Assembly (NCBI RefSeq): GCF_017562075.2
Contig: NC_054085.1
Span: forward strand, 20,384,222-20,448,221
Origin: Anopheles merus
Taxonomy: Eukaryota > Arthropoda > Insecta > Diptera > Culicidae
DNA length: 64,000 nucleotides
Reading direction: 5' to 3'
Shown piece by piece: positions 39,901 through 52,462 of this stretch. Position numbers and translations under genes: made by a program. Within the stretch, counting starts at the first letter, position 1. Each line of letters opens with the position of its first letter. The notes under the pieces are model-generated. The model was not told where the DNA came from. It worked only from the letters and a program-made list of their open reading frames with translations, and searched no databases.

Positions 39901-42185
39901 CCCCAAAATCATGACAGTACCAGCAGCTTCGGTAAGTGTCAAAAGTAATACTAATTCCATCCCAACCATTAACCCTCCTCGGAAAACGAAGGAGCCGGGC
40001 AGCTCGCAGGGGGACAATAATCACCCACCAAGCTGTACGCAATGTCTCCTTCCCACCAGCTCATCTCACTACTGTTACAGCTTTCCTTTCTGGTTCGACA
40101 CTGCCTGCGGCAACCGAGTCCTTTGAATGGATGAATGGAATGGAAAATTATTACCATCATCACCCACACCACCACCGAACACGGGATCAACAACGCCACC
40201 GTTTTGGGTTGATTTCATCTCAAACAACCTCAAACCTGCCGCCTGCCATTCATCAAGCGGGCAGCAATATTTGTGCAATTAATTTTTCCACCGTTCTACC
40301 AACGTCGGGATTGAGGGCATGGATAAAGTTTAGCTGCACTTGAAAAATAAAATCGATTTGATGCACCCGTGGTGCCCACGCGTTTGGGGAAGAGAAACTT
40401 TTACACGCGAAGAGATTGGCGCACATTTCGATCAGTGTTGCAGTGGTTCAATGGTTACATTTCATTTGATTGGAGTGCAAGATTCAATGGGAAAATATTT
40501 TAACCTATTCTAAAAACTGAATCACAGTGCAAACATTCGACGTGCCCAGCTTGAAGTGGAAAAATAAATTGCAATTGGATTTGCAATTGTTGATGATACT
40601 TGGGACTTTGATTATATGGATTGTAGTGGGTTGAGCATAATAAAGGGTTTGTAAAACAACAAGTGCAATTTATAGAGTGAGAATAAAAATGAAATACGTT
40701 CCGTTGTAACAATTATTCTCCGAAACTGTACAACAAGCAGAATCCAATGTTTGCAGTTCAAATGAAAACATAACAATGATGACACTATGCAATACATTTT
40801 AGCCACTATTCACAGAGTGGAAACTGATAGAATTGATTTGTTTATTTATTCATTTTTCAAATATTTATTTCATGCGCTCCCTGTGGATGAATGTAAGCTT
40901 GTTGCAGTATTTTGATACAGTGGGACGATATGTTTTACTTGGTATTTTACTCTTCTTTTGTTTAATTCGTTTGTGCTTGGAAAAAAAATTACAAGGAAGC
41001 TTGCAGGGACTATCCATAAATAACGTAACGATAGACACAAGTATTTCTTCAACGTGTCTAGTAAAAAATATTACTTAGCAAGTATTCCAGCTAGAAACGA
41101 TTTTTTTATGTTCGTTAGATAGTCAATAGCTTAGCTAACAACTACCGATTTTTATGAAAAAATGGTTATTAAAAACGTATGGTATAGAAAATTGTACATT
41201 CAAATGAATACATTCAACACCATTACCACCGATTTGAAGAGCTACGAGAACAAATCTTTGAATAATGCAAAAACTCGTATGATTGTGAATGCTGGCATCC
41301 AACCAGTAATTCTATAAGTACAATAGCTGTGATCTTGAACACGAGCTATCACGAGCTATCACTCGTATCGTATTTAGCTTGCCTAGCTTTGATAGATTAA
41401 AGTAATATCATAACACTCACAATGACATATTGGCTGTGATAGGCCCTTATTGAGATTTACAAAATCGAGTGGATGAGTTCTCCATTAGGGTAGGATAAAC
41501 GGAATGGTAGACAATGCTGCAAGACTTTAAACGGTTTCGGATATTCCTGATGCGAACGGAGGATGTGTAATCAGTAGTAATGTTATTCGCATACTGCATT
41601 TTGCTATAGTTTGAACTAGATTTAGGATCTACTAAATTAATATATGAAAAAAAAAATCATAGAAATTTAGAAATTCACAATAAAAGAAGAATTCTTTCTA
41701 TCATTCCACGTATGGACAACGACATATTTTTTAAGCAATGATGTAAAGAAATAAACCAAAATAAATATTATGTATTAGAAGTATATCAGTGGTAGTATTC
41801 GGATTCCCTCGAAGATTTATCATCTATCAGCTACTAAGCATTAAAAAACCAGATAAATACATGAAAGCTGCATATAGTCCGATCCTGATTAAGTGATCAG
41901 CATAACACAAAGCAACCCAATCCGTGAAATATCTGATAAGTTAATAAGTGTCCGAATGCATTGAATTTTACTTGGATTGAAATTCAATCAATATAATTCT
42001 AATAGGCTTTAAAATGGGCTTTTTTCTAATAGACTTTAAATAATAGGCATTTAAATGGCAATAAACGATTGAAACTGTTCAGATTCAAGGATTCATTAGC
42101 AAAAACAGGAAAGAAAACACACACAACAGTCAAATTTCACTGGGAAATACCATCACGCACTGGCACACAATATGTACGCCAAAGT
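36014..42185. other. No recognisable gene
   Basis: Non-coding DNA up to the 3' end of the dehydrogenase locus. A 250-codon frame at 39044-39796 (plus) is Ser/Phe/His-rich with no domain and is heavily overlapped by minus-strand frames. 40.4-42.1 kb is strongly AT-rich. Confidence 0.55.
36943..36988. repeat. (CT)n microsatellite with one interruption
   Basis: A CT run of 46 bases broken by a single G at 36971. It is also a long polypyrimidine tract on the plus strand. Confidence 0.95.
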
Positions 42186-42191
42186 TTTATT
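42186..42191 (-). terminator. Poly(A) signal after distal SDR terminal exon
   Basis: AATAAA on the minus strand about 80 nt beyond the stop codon at 42272, within a short GC-poor 3' tail. Confidence 0.5.
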
Positions 42192-42271
42192 ATAAACCTT
42201 ACTTCCTAAAACCGTACATTCGAACCTCTGTTGACCGGGCAGCCAACAGCCTACTTCATCCCATTCGCCAC

Positions 42272-43014
42272 CTAAATCTGTGGATCGTCGGCCGTCAGCT
42301 TCACCAGCTTCTTGGACGCTTCCCACAGATCGTGCTGCCGGGCGACGTGCTGCACACGCCGGTTCAGCTGATGCACCTTGCAGCCCCGGAAGTACTGGCC
42401 GCTGATCTGCTCCACGTCCGACGACACCGACAGATAGATGCTCGTGCGCGCCCCTTCCTCCGGCGTGCGGAAGCACATCTGGATCGGCTTGAACAGTATG
42501 CTGATCGGGAACGGCACGTTGCGCCAGATGCCGGTATCGATTACGCCCGGATGTAGGCAGTTGGCCGTCACCTTCGTACCGCGCAGCCGGCGGGCCAGCT
42601 CCTGCGTGAACATAATCTCCGCAAACTTGGACAGATTGTACAGGTGTATGGGGAAGAGCGAGAAGTAGTTGATCGGGTTGATGCTGTTAATGTTGGCCGG
42701 ATTGAGCGAAGCGAACTGGTACAGCTTCGACGACACGATCACGATGCGGCCCTGGTCGGACCGCTTGAGCAAATCTATCAGCAGATGGGTCAGCAAGAAC
42801 GGTCCGTAGTAGTTGGTCGCCATCGTAAACTCCAGCCCGTCCGAGGTGACCTTGTTGTTGAAGCCCTGCGCCACACCGGCATTGTGTATCAGCACGTCGA
42901 TTACGGGCTCGGTCGCGACGATCTCCTTCGCGAACGCGCGGACGGAGGCGAGCGAGCTGATGTCGACGTGCTTGATGAGCAGCTTCGTGTTGCCCGTTTC
43001 TGCCATTATTTCCT
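42272..43014 (-). CDS. Second catalytic terminal exon of the same SDR/retinol dehydrogenase locus (isoform B)
   Basis: Uninterrupted frame of 743 nt paralogous to the terminal exon at 44538-45261. It contains HVDISSLASVRAFA, HNAG, IVIVSS, the catalytic YNLSK, LHPGVIDTGIWRNVPFP, and ends KLTADDPQI with a TAG stop. The ATG at 43006 is internal to the SDR fold, because the nucleotide-binding TGxxxGIG part is missing, so it cannot be a complete enzyme from that start. A splice acceptor ends at 43015, giving phase 1, which fits the donor of the shared exon 2 (ends 45873 with a single G). Joining exons 1 and 2 to this exon gives 1005 nt, 334 residues. No other Rossmann exon is visible between 43.0 and 44.5 kb. 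A poly(A) signal (AATAAA) lies at 42186-42191 on the minus strand, about 80 nt past the stop. It is either an alternative terminal exon or a 5'-truncated paralogue; I favour the former. Confidence 0.82.
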
Positions 43015-44368
43015 CTGTAAAGTAGTTGCAGCATCAAGTGAGAACCGGAGCAAAGTGGTCGGAAAAGAGTTAGCATGAGTAGAACGTAGTTACGCAGCAT
43101 ACTCGTTCGAAGAGAGCGCATTGCATCGTTAGCTGAAATGTTTTTGTACTCTTTATGCGAACTGAAGCCAAATTTGTTAATAAGCAGCCAAAAGAAGCAT
43201 TGTTTTATAATTTTGTAAGTGTGCACTACATTTTTGAGCTATCTTTCCTGTTTTACACTGTCCAGAATGTGGTTTTTAGAAACATTTGCCAGAAATAATA
43301 CGAAAAGAGCAATAGAAAAATCACTTTGCACCGTGTAAACGTTCATTCATTCGTCTGAAAGCTTTTTGGGAAAGATTTCACTACTGAAACATTTCATCTA
43401 AAGCCGTTAACAAAAGTCTGCCTAATAAACGATCCTCTTTTAGGTTAATAGAGGTAAACATTTTGACTTTTATCGCTCTCATAAACTTCCAGAACGATCT
43501 TTTCATGAAAAAAACGTTCATTTAGTAACTTTTTTATGGACAATAGCTATTAAAATATACGATTGAAATTTTAATGAAATGTTTCATTGAAAGCGCATTT
43601 CGCACCATACAGTGTGTGTCAAAAATATTGGAACAGGAACAAATGGAAAAGATGATCCGTTAAAATTATTTTTTATAGACAATGTATGAGCAATGAGAAT
43701 AATATGAGATAAATAAGACTCTACTATGTTTGATAAATAAGTTTAATTAAAATGCCACATGAAAAGTGATGGAACCTCTATGAAAAAATATAAATTATGA
43801 CTTTTAGAGATTTTATCCTCCTGTTGATCCCTTTCGTCTGATTAAAAGTTATTTAAAAAAAAAAAACATACATTCTCCTACGTTCAAGAAGCTTCTTATT
43901 TTCGCCCACTGACCTAGCTAACAGTTTTGCTGACGCATCGACTCTATTTGCTCGATGAATAATGAAATTTGTCAGCAATGACAAAAAAACGAGACATTTT
44001 TTTATGAAGCTTAGCAATATTAACCACCGAGCGGAGGGGGTCTTCTAAGCCGCTGTAATTATTATGCATATGTAGGTTAGCGAAAACGCGGATGAAATGA
44101 AAAACACAACAAAACCTTTAAAAGAAGAAAAAAGCGTCAACGAAGCGTAAACGAAGCAAACGCGCCATCAGCACCACACGAACAAATGAAGCGAAGTAAT
44201 GCAAAAATTGACAATTCAGGTAAGAGCAAACACAAACACTGCACAGCAAAAAAAACGCACACATTATCTCAGGGGGTTCGTTCCGCTAAAAAAAAAACCG
44301 ATGGAACGCCTATCTCAGGTTCATTGACTTGTGGAGGATGGAACCGCTAAACGGACGGATCAACAAAT
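43015..44368. other. AT-rich spacer between the two SDR terminal exons
   Basis: Contains no Rossmann-type exon on the minus strand, which is important for interpreting the distal terminal exon. A lone Tc1-like terminus, TA followed by CAGTGTGTGTCAAAAATATT, is at 43610; its partner was not found. Confidence 0.6.
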
Positions 44369-44374
44369 TTTATT
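44369..44374 (-). terminator. Poly(A) signal after proximal SDR terminal exon
   Basis: AATAAA on the minus strand about 165 nt after the TAA stop at 44538. Together with the second signal at 42186-42191 it gives each terminal exon its own 3' end, as expected for alternative last exons. Confidence 0.45.
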
Positions 44375-44537
44375 TACCCAATACTTCTTGGACCCGCTTG
44401 AACGTTAAATGCTAAATTATAAAAAAGAAAATGGATGGAAAACAACAATACTATCTCTGTCTCTCTCTCTCTCTCCCCTGTCTAGAGATATCTGGAACAC
44501 AAATCAGGGGCATGTCACCCTGGAGCTACTAGAGGAG

Positions 44538-46384
44538 TTAGATTTTAGGATCGCTCTCCGTCAGCTTGACAATTTTCGCCGACTCGTCCCACAGCTTGCG
44601 CGCCTTCTCCATGTCGCTGATGCCCGCGCTCAGGCTCGCCTCCTTGCAGTCCATGAAGTACTTGCCGCTGACGCCCTGCACCTCCTCCGAGCAGGCCAGA
44701 TACAGGGACGTTTGCGCGCCCTCCACGTTCGTCTTGAAGAAGCTCTTGATGACGCGCATCGGCAGCGTCAGCGGGAACGGCACGTTGCGCCAGATGCCGG
44801 AATCGATCATCCCCGGATGCAGACAGTTGGCCGTCACGGACGTGCCCTCGAGCCGGCGGGCCAGCTCCCGGGTGAACATAATGTTCGCACACTTGGACAC
44901 GTAGTACAGGTAGGCCGGCAGGCTGCCGACCGGGTTCAGGTGTTCAGGTTGACCGAGGCGAAGCGGTACAGCTCGGACGCCACCACGACGATGCGGCTCG
45001 GTGCGGAGCGCTTGAGCAGATCGATCAGCAGATGGGTCAGCAGAAACGGGCCGTAGTGGTTGGTGGCCATCGTGAACTCGATACCGTCCACCGATTGCGT
45101 CTTGCGGAACGTCTCCGCAAACCCGGCATTGTGGACCAGCACGTCCAGCTTGCGCTCCGTGCGCAGCACCTCCGCGGCAAACTCGCGCACGGAGGCCTGG
45201 GAGCTGAGGTCAAGCTTCAGCACGGTTACGTTCTGGTTGCCCGTTTCCTTCACTATCTCATCTGCGGAGGAAAAAATCGTTCGTTCGTGTCATCCGGGGG
45301 CGGGTCTCATCCATGTATGGCTTGATCCTTGGTGTTTACTTAAGGGTGCCCTTGTTTTGTACAGCGCTTGTATACAGCGGGTCATGGACATGCATCGTGC
45401 AGTAGAGAGATTGGAGAGAGATGTTTGGAAGTTGCTATGTACAACAGCTTAAAGAGTAATCCCAATGGTAAGAACCATCGTCTGCGATCCGTTGGCGATA
45501 TATACAGAGGTAGATCTCCAGGTGATCGATACGATCGAGGATGAACATGCAAGACTTAGACAGTCTTTTATCAATCCCATATCATTATTAACTAGTTGTA
45601 CGCCTCACAGGTTAAATCAAAGACCTTGATGTATTTCCCAAATTTTGAGGAGAACTTACGGCGTCAATAACAACAGTAATGAAAGACTAAATAAACGATA
45701 CAATTCTAGATAGAAGATGTTTTCCAACACCAATAACTTTACTCCCCAAGATACCCCAACGACCTACTTTACTACACCCACTTCATATTCTACTCCGAAG
45801 ACACCAACACCATTAGGAAAGTAATCTCCTTACAACTATGTTAGCCCATTACAACGCTGAAACCATCCATACCTTGCGCCTGCTTGGCCGTCTCCATGTT
45901 CCGGCACGCCATAATGACGCGGGCGCCTCGTTTAGCCAAATCGCGGGCAGTTTCCTTGCCAATGCCGAGTTTGCGCCGGTAATGATGACCGTCTTACCCT
46001 CCATCTTTCGCTGCAGCCATTGAACGGGGTTGAAAGGTTTGCAAGAACAATTAAGACGAAAGAGAAAGAGATTAATAAAAATCAGATAGCTAATCTAGCT
46101 GGCTAGCGGCATCACACTTCATGATGCCCAGCCGTGCATTACGGGGATATTAGGACCGATGGCATCTTCGTGGCGTGGTTTAACCATCGTCCACCATCAC
46201 TTTCACCGCCCGCCAGCCCACTGTCATGCATCAAACTTTTTACTATCGTATGTATGCTTACAGATGAGGTAAAGTGCCCGCAGGTGAGGTAGAGGTAGTA
46301 TTTGATTAGTGACAGTACGATCGCAACTCCCGTGACTACGGATGCCACCGCCGACAGCGGATCGTTGAACCCGAGTGGCGACAT
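44538..46384 (-). CDS. Short-chain dehydrogenase/reductase, retinol dehydrogenase 11-14-like, isoform using the proximal terminal exon
   Basis: Classical SDR oxidoreductase, expected to use NADP(H) on retinoid or other lipid carbonyls at a membrane; the true substrate is unknown. Exon 1 (46384-46262) encodes an N-terminal hydrophobic anchor (about residues 12-33, with VVTGVAIVLSLI). Exon 2 (46010-45873) starts RKMEGKTVIITG and carries the Rossmann TGxxxGIG motif and an RxxxxMACRN segment. Exon 3 (45261-44538) has the DLSSQASVREFA segment, HNAG, the Ser-containing IVVVAS strand, the catalytic Tyr and Lys in YYVSK, and LHPGMIDSGIWRNVPFP. Stop is TAA at 44540-44538. Two single-base deletions break the frame: in the GG at 45965-45966, inside the Rossmann motif, and in the CC at 44939-44940, just before the catalytic Tyr. 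With one base allowed at each, the reading is 987 nt, 328 residues, a normal RDH length. A poly(A) signal lies at 44369-44374 (minus). Similar multi-gene RDH clusters exist in Drosophila. Confidence 0.88.
45873..46384 (-). other. Shared 5' exons 1 and 2 of the SDR locus (membrane anchor and NADP-binding motif)
   Basis: Exon 1 runs 46384-46262 (41 codons, ends at donor GTAAGC) and exon 2 46010-45873 (donor GTATGG). Intron 1 is 251 bp. Exon 2 ends with one extra base, G, so any downstream exon must begin in phase 1. Both terminal exons do: the proximal one gives Asp-Glu-Ile-Val and the distal one Glu-Glu-Ile-Met, aligned residue for residue. Intron 2 is 611 bp to the proximal exon and 2858 bp to the distal one. 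Confidence 0.75.
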
Positions 46385-47296
46385 GTTCGTTTTTTTGTGT
46401 GTGTGTTGTTTTTCTACAGTACAGTGGAAAAGTGTAGGGAGCTAAAATAAATGAGACAAACACCAGAGAAAAAGAAAAAAAAAGAAGAAAAGTTTAGTAT
46501 TTTGTACGTGTTCATGCAGCTTAGCATATAGAGCCCAAATTTCCCATTGCGTATAAACAGTTTTGATACAATTGATTGCGTATTTTGATGGGTAGGAAAT
46601 TAGGTTTTAATTAATTTCACGCCTAAAAGATCTGTGCGCTGTGTGGAAAAGTGTTACGTTTCTCTTTCTTTAATTAGGTTTCCATCCGCCACGCATTGAG
46701 ATTAATAAAATTTGGTTATTTGGTTCTCATAAAATAACAAAAATATATATAAATAAATCTGAACGTAGCAACACAATTCAATGTTAACTCCCAATCACTT
46801 TAAACAAGAAAATGAAACTTTTATAACTAAATAATTAACAAAAGAATGAACAAAATAAATAAAAAATAATACAAAGGAAATAATTGAATGCAAACGAAAG
46901 CGTAATCGTAATCGAAAGCGTTTTCGTTCTACAGTCTTCTGATCCTCTGGGCATTGTACAAATCAAGCTCGATATTATTGTTAATAAATTAATTTATTTA
47001 TTTTTTTCATTTGTGCTGTGAATTGTTGGACTTTGTTCTGAGCTTCAATGAGTTAATTGTGTTTAATTAATTTAAACATAGACAATTAAATGTGTTATTT
47101 GTTTAATTTGTTTAGTTATTTGCGAGATAATGAAAGAAGTGAAAGAACTGCATCACATCTCTAAGCAGTTAATATTACGAGATACGTTTTTGTAAAAAAA
47201 TATATCTTTGATTAAGGATATATTCCAAAAAATACTGAAATTAATTTAAAAACATTGTACGAAAAGGATGCAAAAAACACAGCTTTGTTATTTTTG

Positions 47297-47299
<3 letters not shown>

Positions 47300-47336
<37 letters not shown>
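47300..47336. repeat. (TA)n microsatellite, 18 units
   Basis: Uninterrupted TA run of 37 bases in very AT-rich DNA upstream of the dehydrogenase locus. Confidence 0.97.
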
Positions 47337-47338
<2 letters not shown>

Positions 47339-50243
47339 AAATATATAATGAAAGAATATATTTTTCATCGCTTGGCGGTAATGTAGTAGTAATAAAAGGA
47401 GTTGCTTAAGAAATCCCAAGCAATTCAATAGAAAACGTACAAATTGCAATTGTTTTTCAGTGAGTATATTAATTTTACTGAGCAATTTGGTACGTCAAAT
47501 TTTATAGAGGATCAAGCAATAATACAACCACTGCTGACATTATCAACACATTTAATACATAAACCCAAACGAAGCAAATTTATCCTATAATAGCAATATT
47601 AAGATCAATCATCGAGCATTCACAATATAACGCACACGATACAAGCACTATCACTTAAAAGGAAACTAAAAGTATCTTTCAGTAGTACTGCCGCCATGCG
47701 CTACCAGTAGCTTATACATACAGCAAGTAATGAGACAAGACGCTTTGTTCTCCCTTTTGTTTAGTATGCTAAACATTGTAAAATATTTATATTAATTAAT
47801 GGGCAAAGTTGAACTGTTAATTCGTAATTCATTCATTCGCTTAACGCCATCGAACCGCTTCCATTGCCCGATTATACCACGCATATGTGTTTCACTTCAA
47901 AAAGCGTAAGAGTGATGACACAGCAACAAAGCCATTACAAAAGGTCCACTTTACTTCAAATTACCTTGCCCGAGGCCATCCACGGAAGCAGCGACCGTTG
48001 GCCAGATATTTCATGCGTTTCACTGTGTGTGTGTTTTTTTTTACGCGCCTCTTCCTATGCTATCCAGATAAACAAAAAGCAATCGATCGCGTTTTACGTC
48101 GATCATGCACGTCAAGCAGGGAGGAGAACATTCTTGAACATTCCTTGGCACGAAGAAAGATCCCCCCCAAAACATAAAGCATTCCTTGGTTCTTTCACCC
48201 CATTTTTTAGTTCTATTTTGTTCTCTATGTCCAGCTAACCCCGAGCACTGTCAATGGCCAGTATCGATTACGGAATCGCTACAAAAAAAAAACGGAGAAA
48301 CGTCGCCCCATCATAATTTCAATTTGCATCTTGCGCTTGCTTTTTTGCGGAAGAATCGCAATGAGGTAGCACAAACGTGTGCGCAATAAGATATTCCACT
48401 TCGCAATCGTATTTGAGTCAATTTTACACTTCGTGGTGATGTGTTTCTGGGAGGCGCGAGTTTTTCTTCCTTCTCGCATACTCATGAGACACTCTCTCGA
48501 GCGTCTGCTCGAAGTACTTAGCACTCCTGCCACTTGTGGCTACAAAGACACGGCCTGTGATCACAATTCTTTGTCTTTCTTGCTGGGCAGCGTCGCGCAG
48601 GGCTGCGATCGTCTGGACATTGGACATGATTTGGAGCTTGCCGGTGGTGCCCACCAAGCCCCTAAGACGGTTGCGTCCCCGTTCCAAACATACAAACACA
48701 AAAAATAACAGAACGCGAATGTGGTTTTCAAATCAAACAAACGCAAATTTTTCTGACCAATTGAACCACACTTAACCGCGACGATACGGGAACGGCGCGT
48801 AGTTGCCATGCTAATTGCTTCAGTACCAAACGGGGACGCTATGAACATGTGGCCGGTGCCCGTTGGAGCAACACAGCTTGAGAACTTACTTGCGCTTACG
48901 CAAAAAGGAAGCGAGCCATACAATCATTTCATTGGTTGGAATATGTTTTTTTTTTTGGCGCTTTGTGTTGTTTTCTTTACCGCAGTGTAGGACTGTCTCG
49001 TCTGCCAAACCCGGATATGCTGTGAAGATAAGCAATACAATAAAAAAACCCTTTTTTTTCTCTCTCTCCCTCGCTATGTTACAGCAAAATCATAAATGAG
49101 TCCTGCCTTCGGTGTTAATCGCATAGCAACATTGAATTGTACAGAAACATTGAAGACTTTTACACGGTTTTGCATATCATCGAGGCTGATTTGGAACGTT
49201 CTTTGGGACGTTGCTTTGCCATTAAAATGATTAGTAACTAATGTTCCACGATTCCAATTGCTATGCTGTAGATGCTTCTCGTTGGTGAACCATTACCATT
49301 TTTTTTAAATAAAAAACACAATGAAAAAAAAAACAAAATGGTATTTTTCTTTTTGTTTGTTTTCGTTGCGTTGTTTCTTCTGCTTTATGTTTTCCTTTTT
49401 CTATTTTATTGTTTTCTCTCTAATAGAACTTTATTTAAATTCACTTTTGATTAAATTTGATTCCTAATTTGTCATACCTTCAACTCTATTTATACTTTCG
49501 TTGCAAATTACAACATAACCGTTTGTATGACCAATTAAACTTGTTTTGTTTATATCACAAAACACAAATTATAGCTCCTTTCTAAAAAAAATATGAACGT
49601 TACGTCAAATAGAAGAAGTAGAAGTCTATTTTCCTAATCAAATCCCATTATAATATAACCTTCATTATTCATTAGTTACCTGTAGTAAATAAGATATGTG
49701 AGCGGTATCACATTTATAGTGTCAGAGTTTCTTCAATTTTATTTCATTCATATTGAATACTGAAAGCTGAATTGATTTGTTCTACTCTTTGATACTGTTG
49801 AATTGTTGCCCGAACATTACTTATCTTGTCCTCAGTAATGTAACTATTAATAAACTATTTAACATTTTTTTAAAATAAAAGCAAATATAAAAGGCTATCA
49901 TTACACTTTTTTGAATAAAAATCTGATCATGGTTATCACTACACGTAAGGTTACAATCCAAAGCCAATCTAAAACCAAATTTATCTTTGTTGTATTTGTT
50001 TAAATTTGCCGGAACTATTACCTATAATTTTGACGCTAAAAACCAATCGTTTCAACTAGGGCTACCGCGAAAAAGGCAATGGCTTTCGATCATTGGCTGA
50101 CCAAACCTAATGTTAATTATTATTTAAACATTCTACATAGTCAATCAGAACAACAGCAAATGAGCACAATGTAGTATGAGCTAGGAATACATTCGAGAAC
50201 TGTGAGAAGATCACGGTCCATTTGATCGATCAATAGAATTCGA

Positions 50244-50257
50244 CCAATAGAGGGCGC
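50244..50257 (+). promoter_or_regulatory. CTCF-like insulator motif
   Basis: CCAATAGAGGGCGC matches the CTCF core at 13 of 14 positions. It lies in the AT-rich intergenic interval between the dehydrogenase locus and Slh, a plausible place for a domain boundary. Confidence 0.45.
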
Positions 50258-52462
50258 TAATAGCGTTTAATTAGATAACAGGTGACATCGATCGGGAAGA
50301 AGATCGCCATCATAGCCAATGTAATTCGTATGATACGAAGATCAACCAAAGAAGCTCCGAGGGGAAAGGCCATCAACCGTTGGGTCTAACGGGAACGAGA
50401 GAAAGGGCACTCAAGGAACATCAGCAGATGTAGCGCCCTTTTTCTCGTGCATTAAAATACCGGAGATAGCAGTAATTTTTAAACCCCTTTCGGTAAAATA
50501 AGGTGTTAAAATAACTTTCGTCGTTATACATTCGCGGATCTGTGAGCTGAGAAAAGGCCCTATTGCAGCGTTGCAACAAGAACCAAAATAGAACAAAAAA
50601 GAATTGAAAATAACAAAAAAAAAAAAACGAATACTAAAAGCCATCATAGATTGTCGATAAATTATCCAATACAAACCGATACCGAGACGCATGAATATTC
50701 TGGCAGATTCCATAAAAGCAACAACAGCATATGAATGAATAAATCGAGAACCGGGTTTTTTTAAATGTATTTAAGCCCAGGCAGATAAATGCTTGAAACT
50801 GTTCCCATGTGTCGTCCGGGATTCACAAACAAAAGCAAAACCAGACGATAGAGTGAAGCAAACATTTCTCCACAATTAAAATATTTATCACATTCGCGTC
50901 GCATTGTTTTGTATGTCCTTAATTTCAACAACGTTAGGCTACATCCTAATCTACTTCGGAGTTTTATTGAAATTTGTTTTACCTAAATCACACTAAGGCG
51001 ATTGCACAGTCGATGCCTTGATTGAGATAGTAGACACATAAAATCGTTTAAGAAAATCATCAAACCAAAACAAACCCTTACGTAAGGTGTTTCTGCATTT
51101 TGACCGTTTCGGCCAGTTTCGCGGTAAAAATGTGACCTCGCTCGTTCGCTCGCTCGCTCAGCTGACCAGCAGGTCACACGGTGACGAAAACTGTGTTACC
51201 GAACCAAAGGGGAGCGCTTGTTAATCGAAAGCGAAACCCAAATCGGTGTATCGTTTTCCCCATTTGAAGGCTACCCGAATTCGAACGGCTAAAAGATAAC
51301 CAACATCTCGGAGTATCTAAGCGCGATTGAGTGGTGTAAGTGCTTGGGAGGCAAACTTTGCAAAACAGAGCCCGTTCAGTTCGCCTACATAATCACAAGG
51401 TGAGCTAGCCCTTCGCCAAAAGACAGCTTCTACAAATGGTGATGTGTTAAATGTGAATAAAAACGAAAAACTTGAATGCTGAGTAAGCGACGAAACGGGA
51501 ACACGCAGCAAAGTGTAAAACAAAATATTATGTTTTTTTATTGTTTACCTGCGACAACTTTTACCAGGAGTCGGCCTTGACCCCAATACTAGCTTTCAAC
51601 TTGTTCAAACTCTTGTTCAATGCTTGGATCTGACTGGTGCGCGATCAACCAAAGATCAGCCTTAATAAAGCTTAAATTATAGCTAATTCCATTTGTTTTT
51701 GCTAACGCACCTCTTGACCTTCACCAGCATCGCAAAACTACCTATTTCCCAAACATGCAACAGAACTGTCCAAAAAGATCCTCGAAGCTGCTGTTTACAA
51801 CTGACACAGGAAGTGAGCCAACCTTACAACAACAAAAAAAAAAAACCCCAGAAACCCTAAAATTCCAGTCGAACTAATGATTGTTTAAAAGATACTATTA
51901 AATGCGTGATATTTTTTTCTGCTCTTCCAAGCAACGTCAAACTATCGATCGAAGATGGATTTATAAGTAGTGTGCTCGACCGGGCAATCGCAGCTCACGA
52001 ATTCCACCGTTCTTCGGTAAACACACGCGCTTGGTAGTTTCATTGTTCAAGCGGTATTATGGGAGAAGGGACACGTTAGCTTTGAGAAGCAATAAAAGCC
52101 CAGTGTGAGCTTGAGCACACAATTGCTAACAAACGGAATGGGTGACGTGTTTGAATTTACACCGCTAGAAGTACGGCCATAATTAAATCACCGTACTCGA
52201 TCATGCCCCTAGAGATGTAAAACCGGTCAATTATATGGACAGCTGCACATCAACATGCTGCCCCGCTCCTCACTACAAAACCGGTGGAATATTTGAAATG
52301 TTTTATTTATACGGGAAACTTTACAGAATAGTGTACATCAATTGTACGCTATGTACAGTTTTAAATGCTTCTAATTTAGAATTAGATTGATCAGCTCAAC
52401 AAAATAAGGTACTGTGGAAAATGTTACTTGTTTATTGTAAAAAAATAAGAACAAAAATGATA

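Larger units (their letters stand above)
46385..52462. other. Upstream region of the SDR locus; no other gene recognised
   Basis: Strongly AT-rich from 46.4 to 47.8 kb and 49.2 to 50.0 kb. A GC-richer stretch at 48.4-48.7 kb has a 91-codon minus-strand frame with GC-biased third positions but no recognisable family. The CTCF-like site at 50244 lies here. Confidence 0.5.

Noticed and set aside
43610..43640. Lone Tc1-like terminus CAGTGTGTGTCAAAAATATT
   Set aside because: No matching inverted end was found nearby; kept only as a note within the spacer, since it could be a truncated copy or chance.
43920..43982. Hairpin-like TTGCTGAC...GTCAGCAA, possible microRNA precursor
   Set aside because: The arms pair only in two short blocks with a large mismatched middle, and no known insect miRNA seed was recognised.
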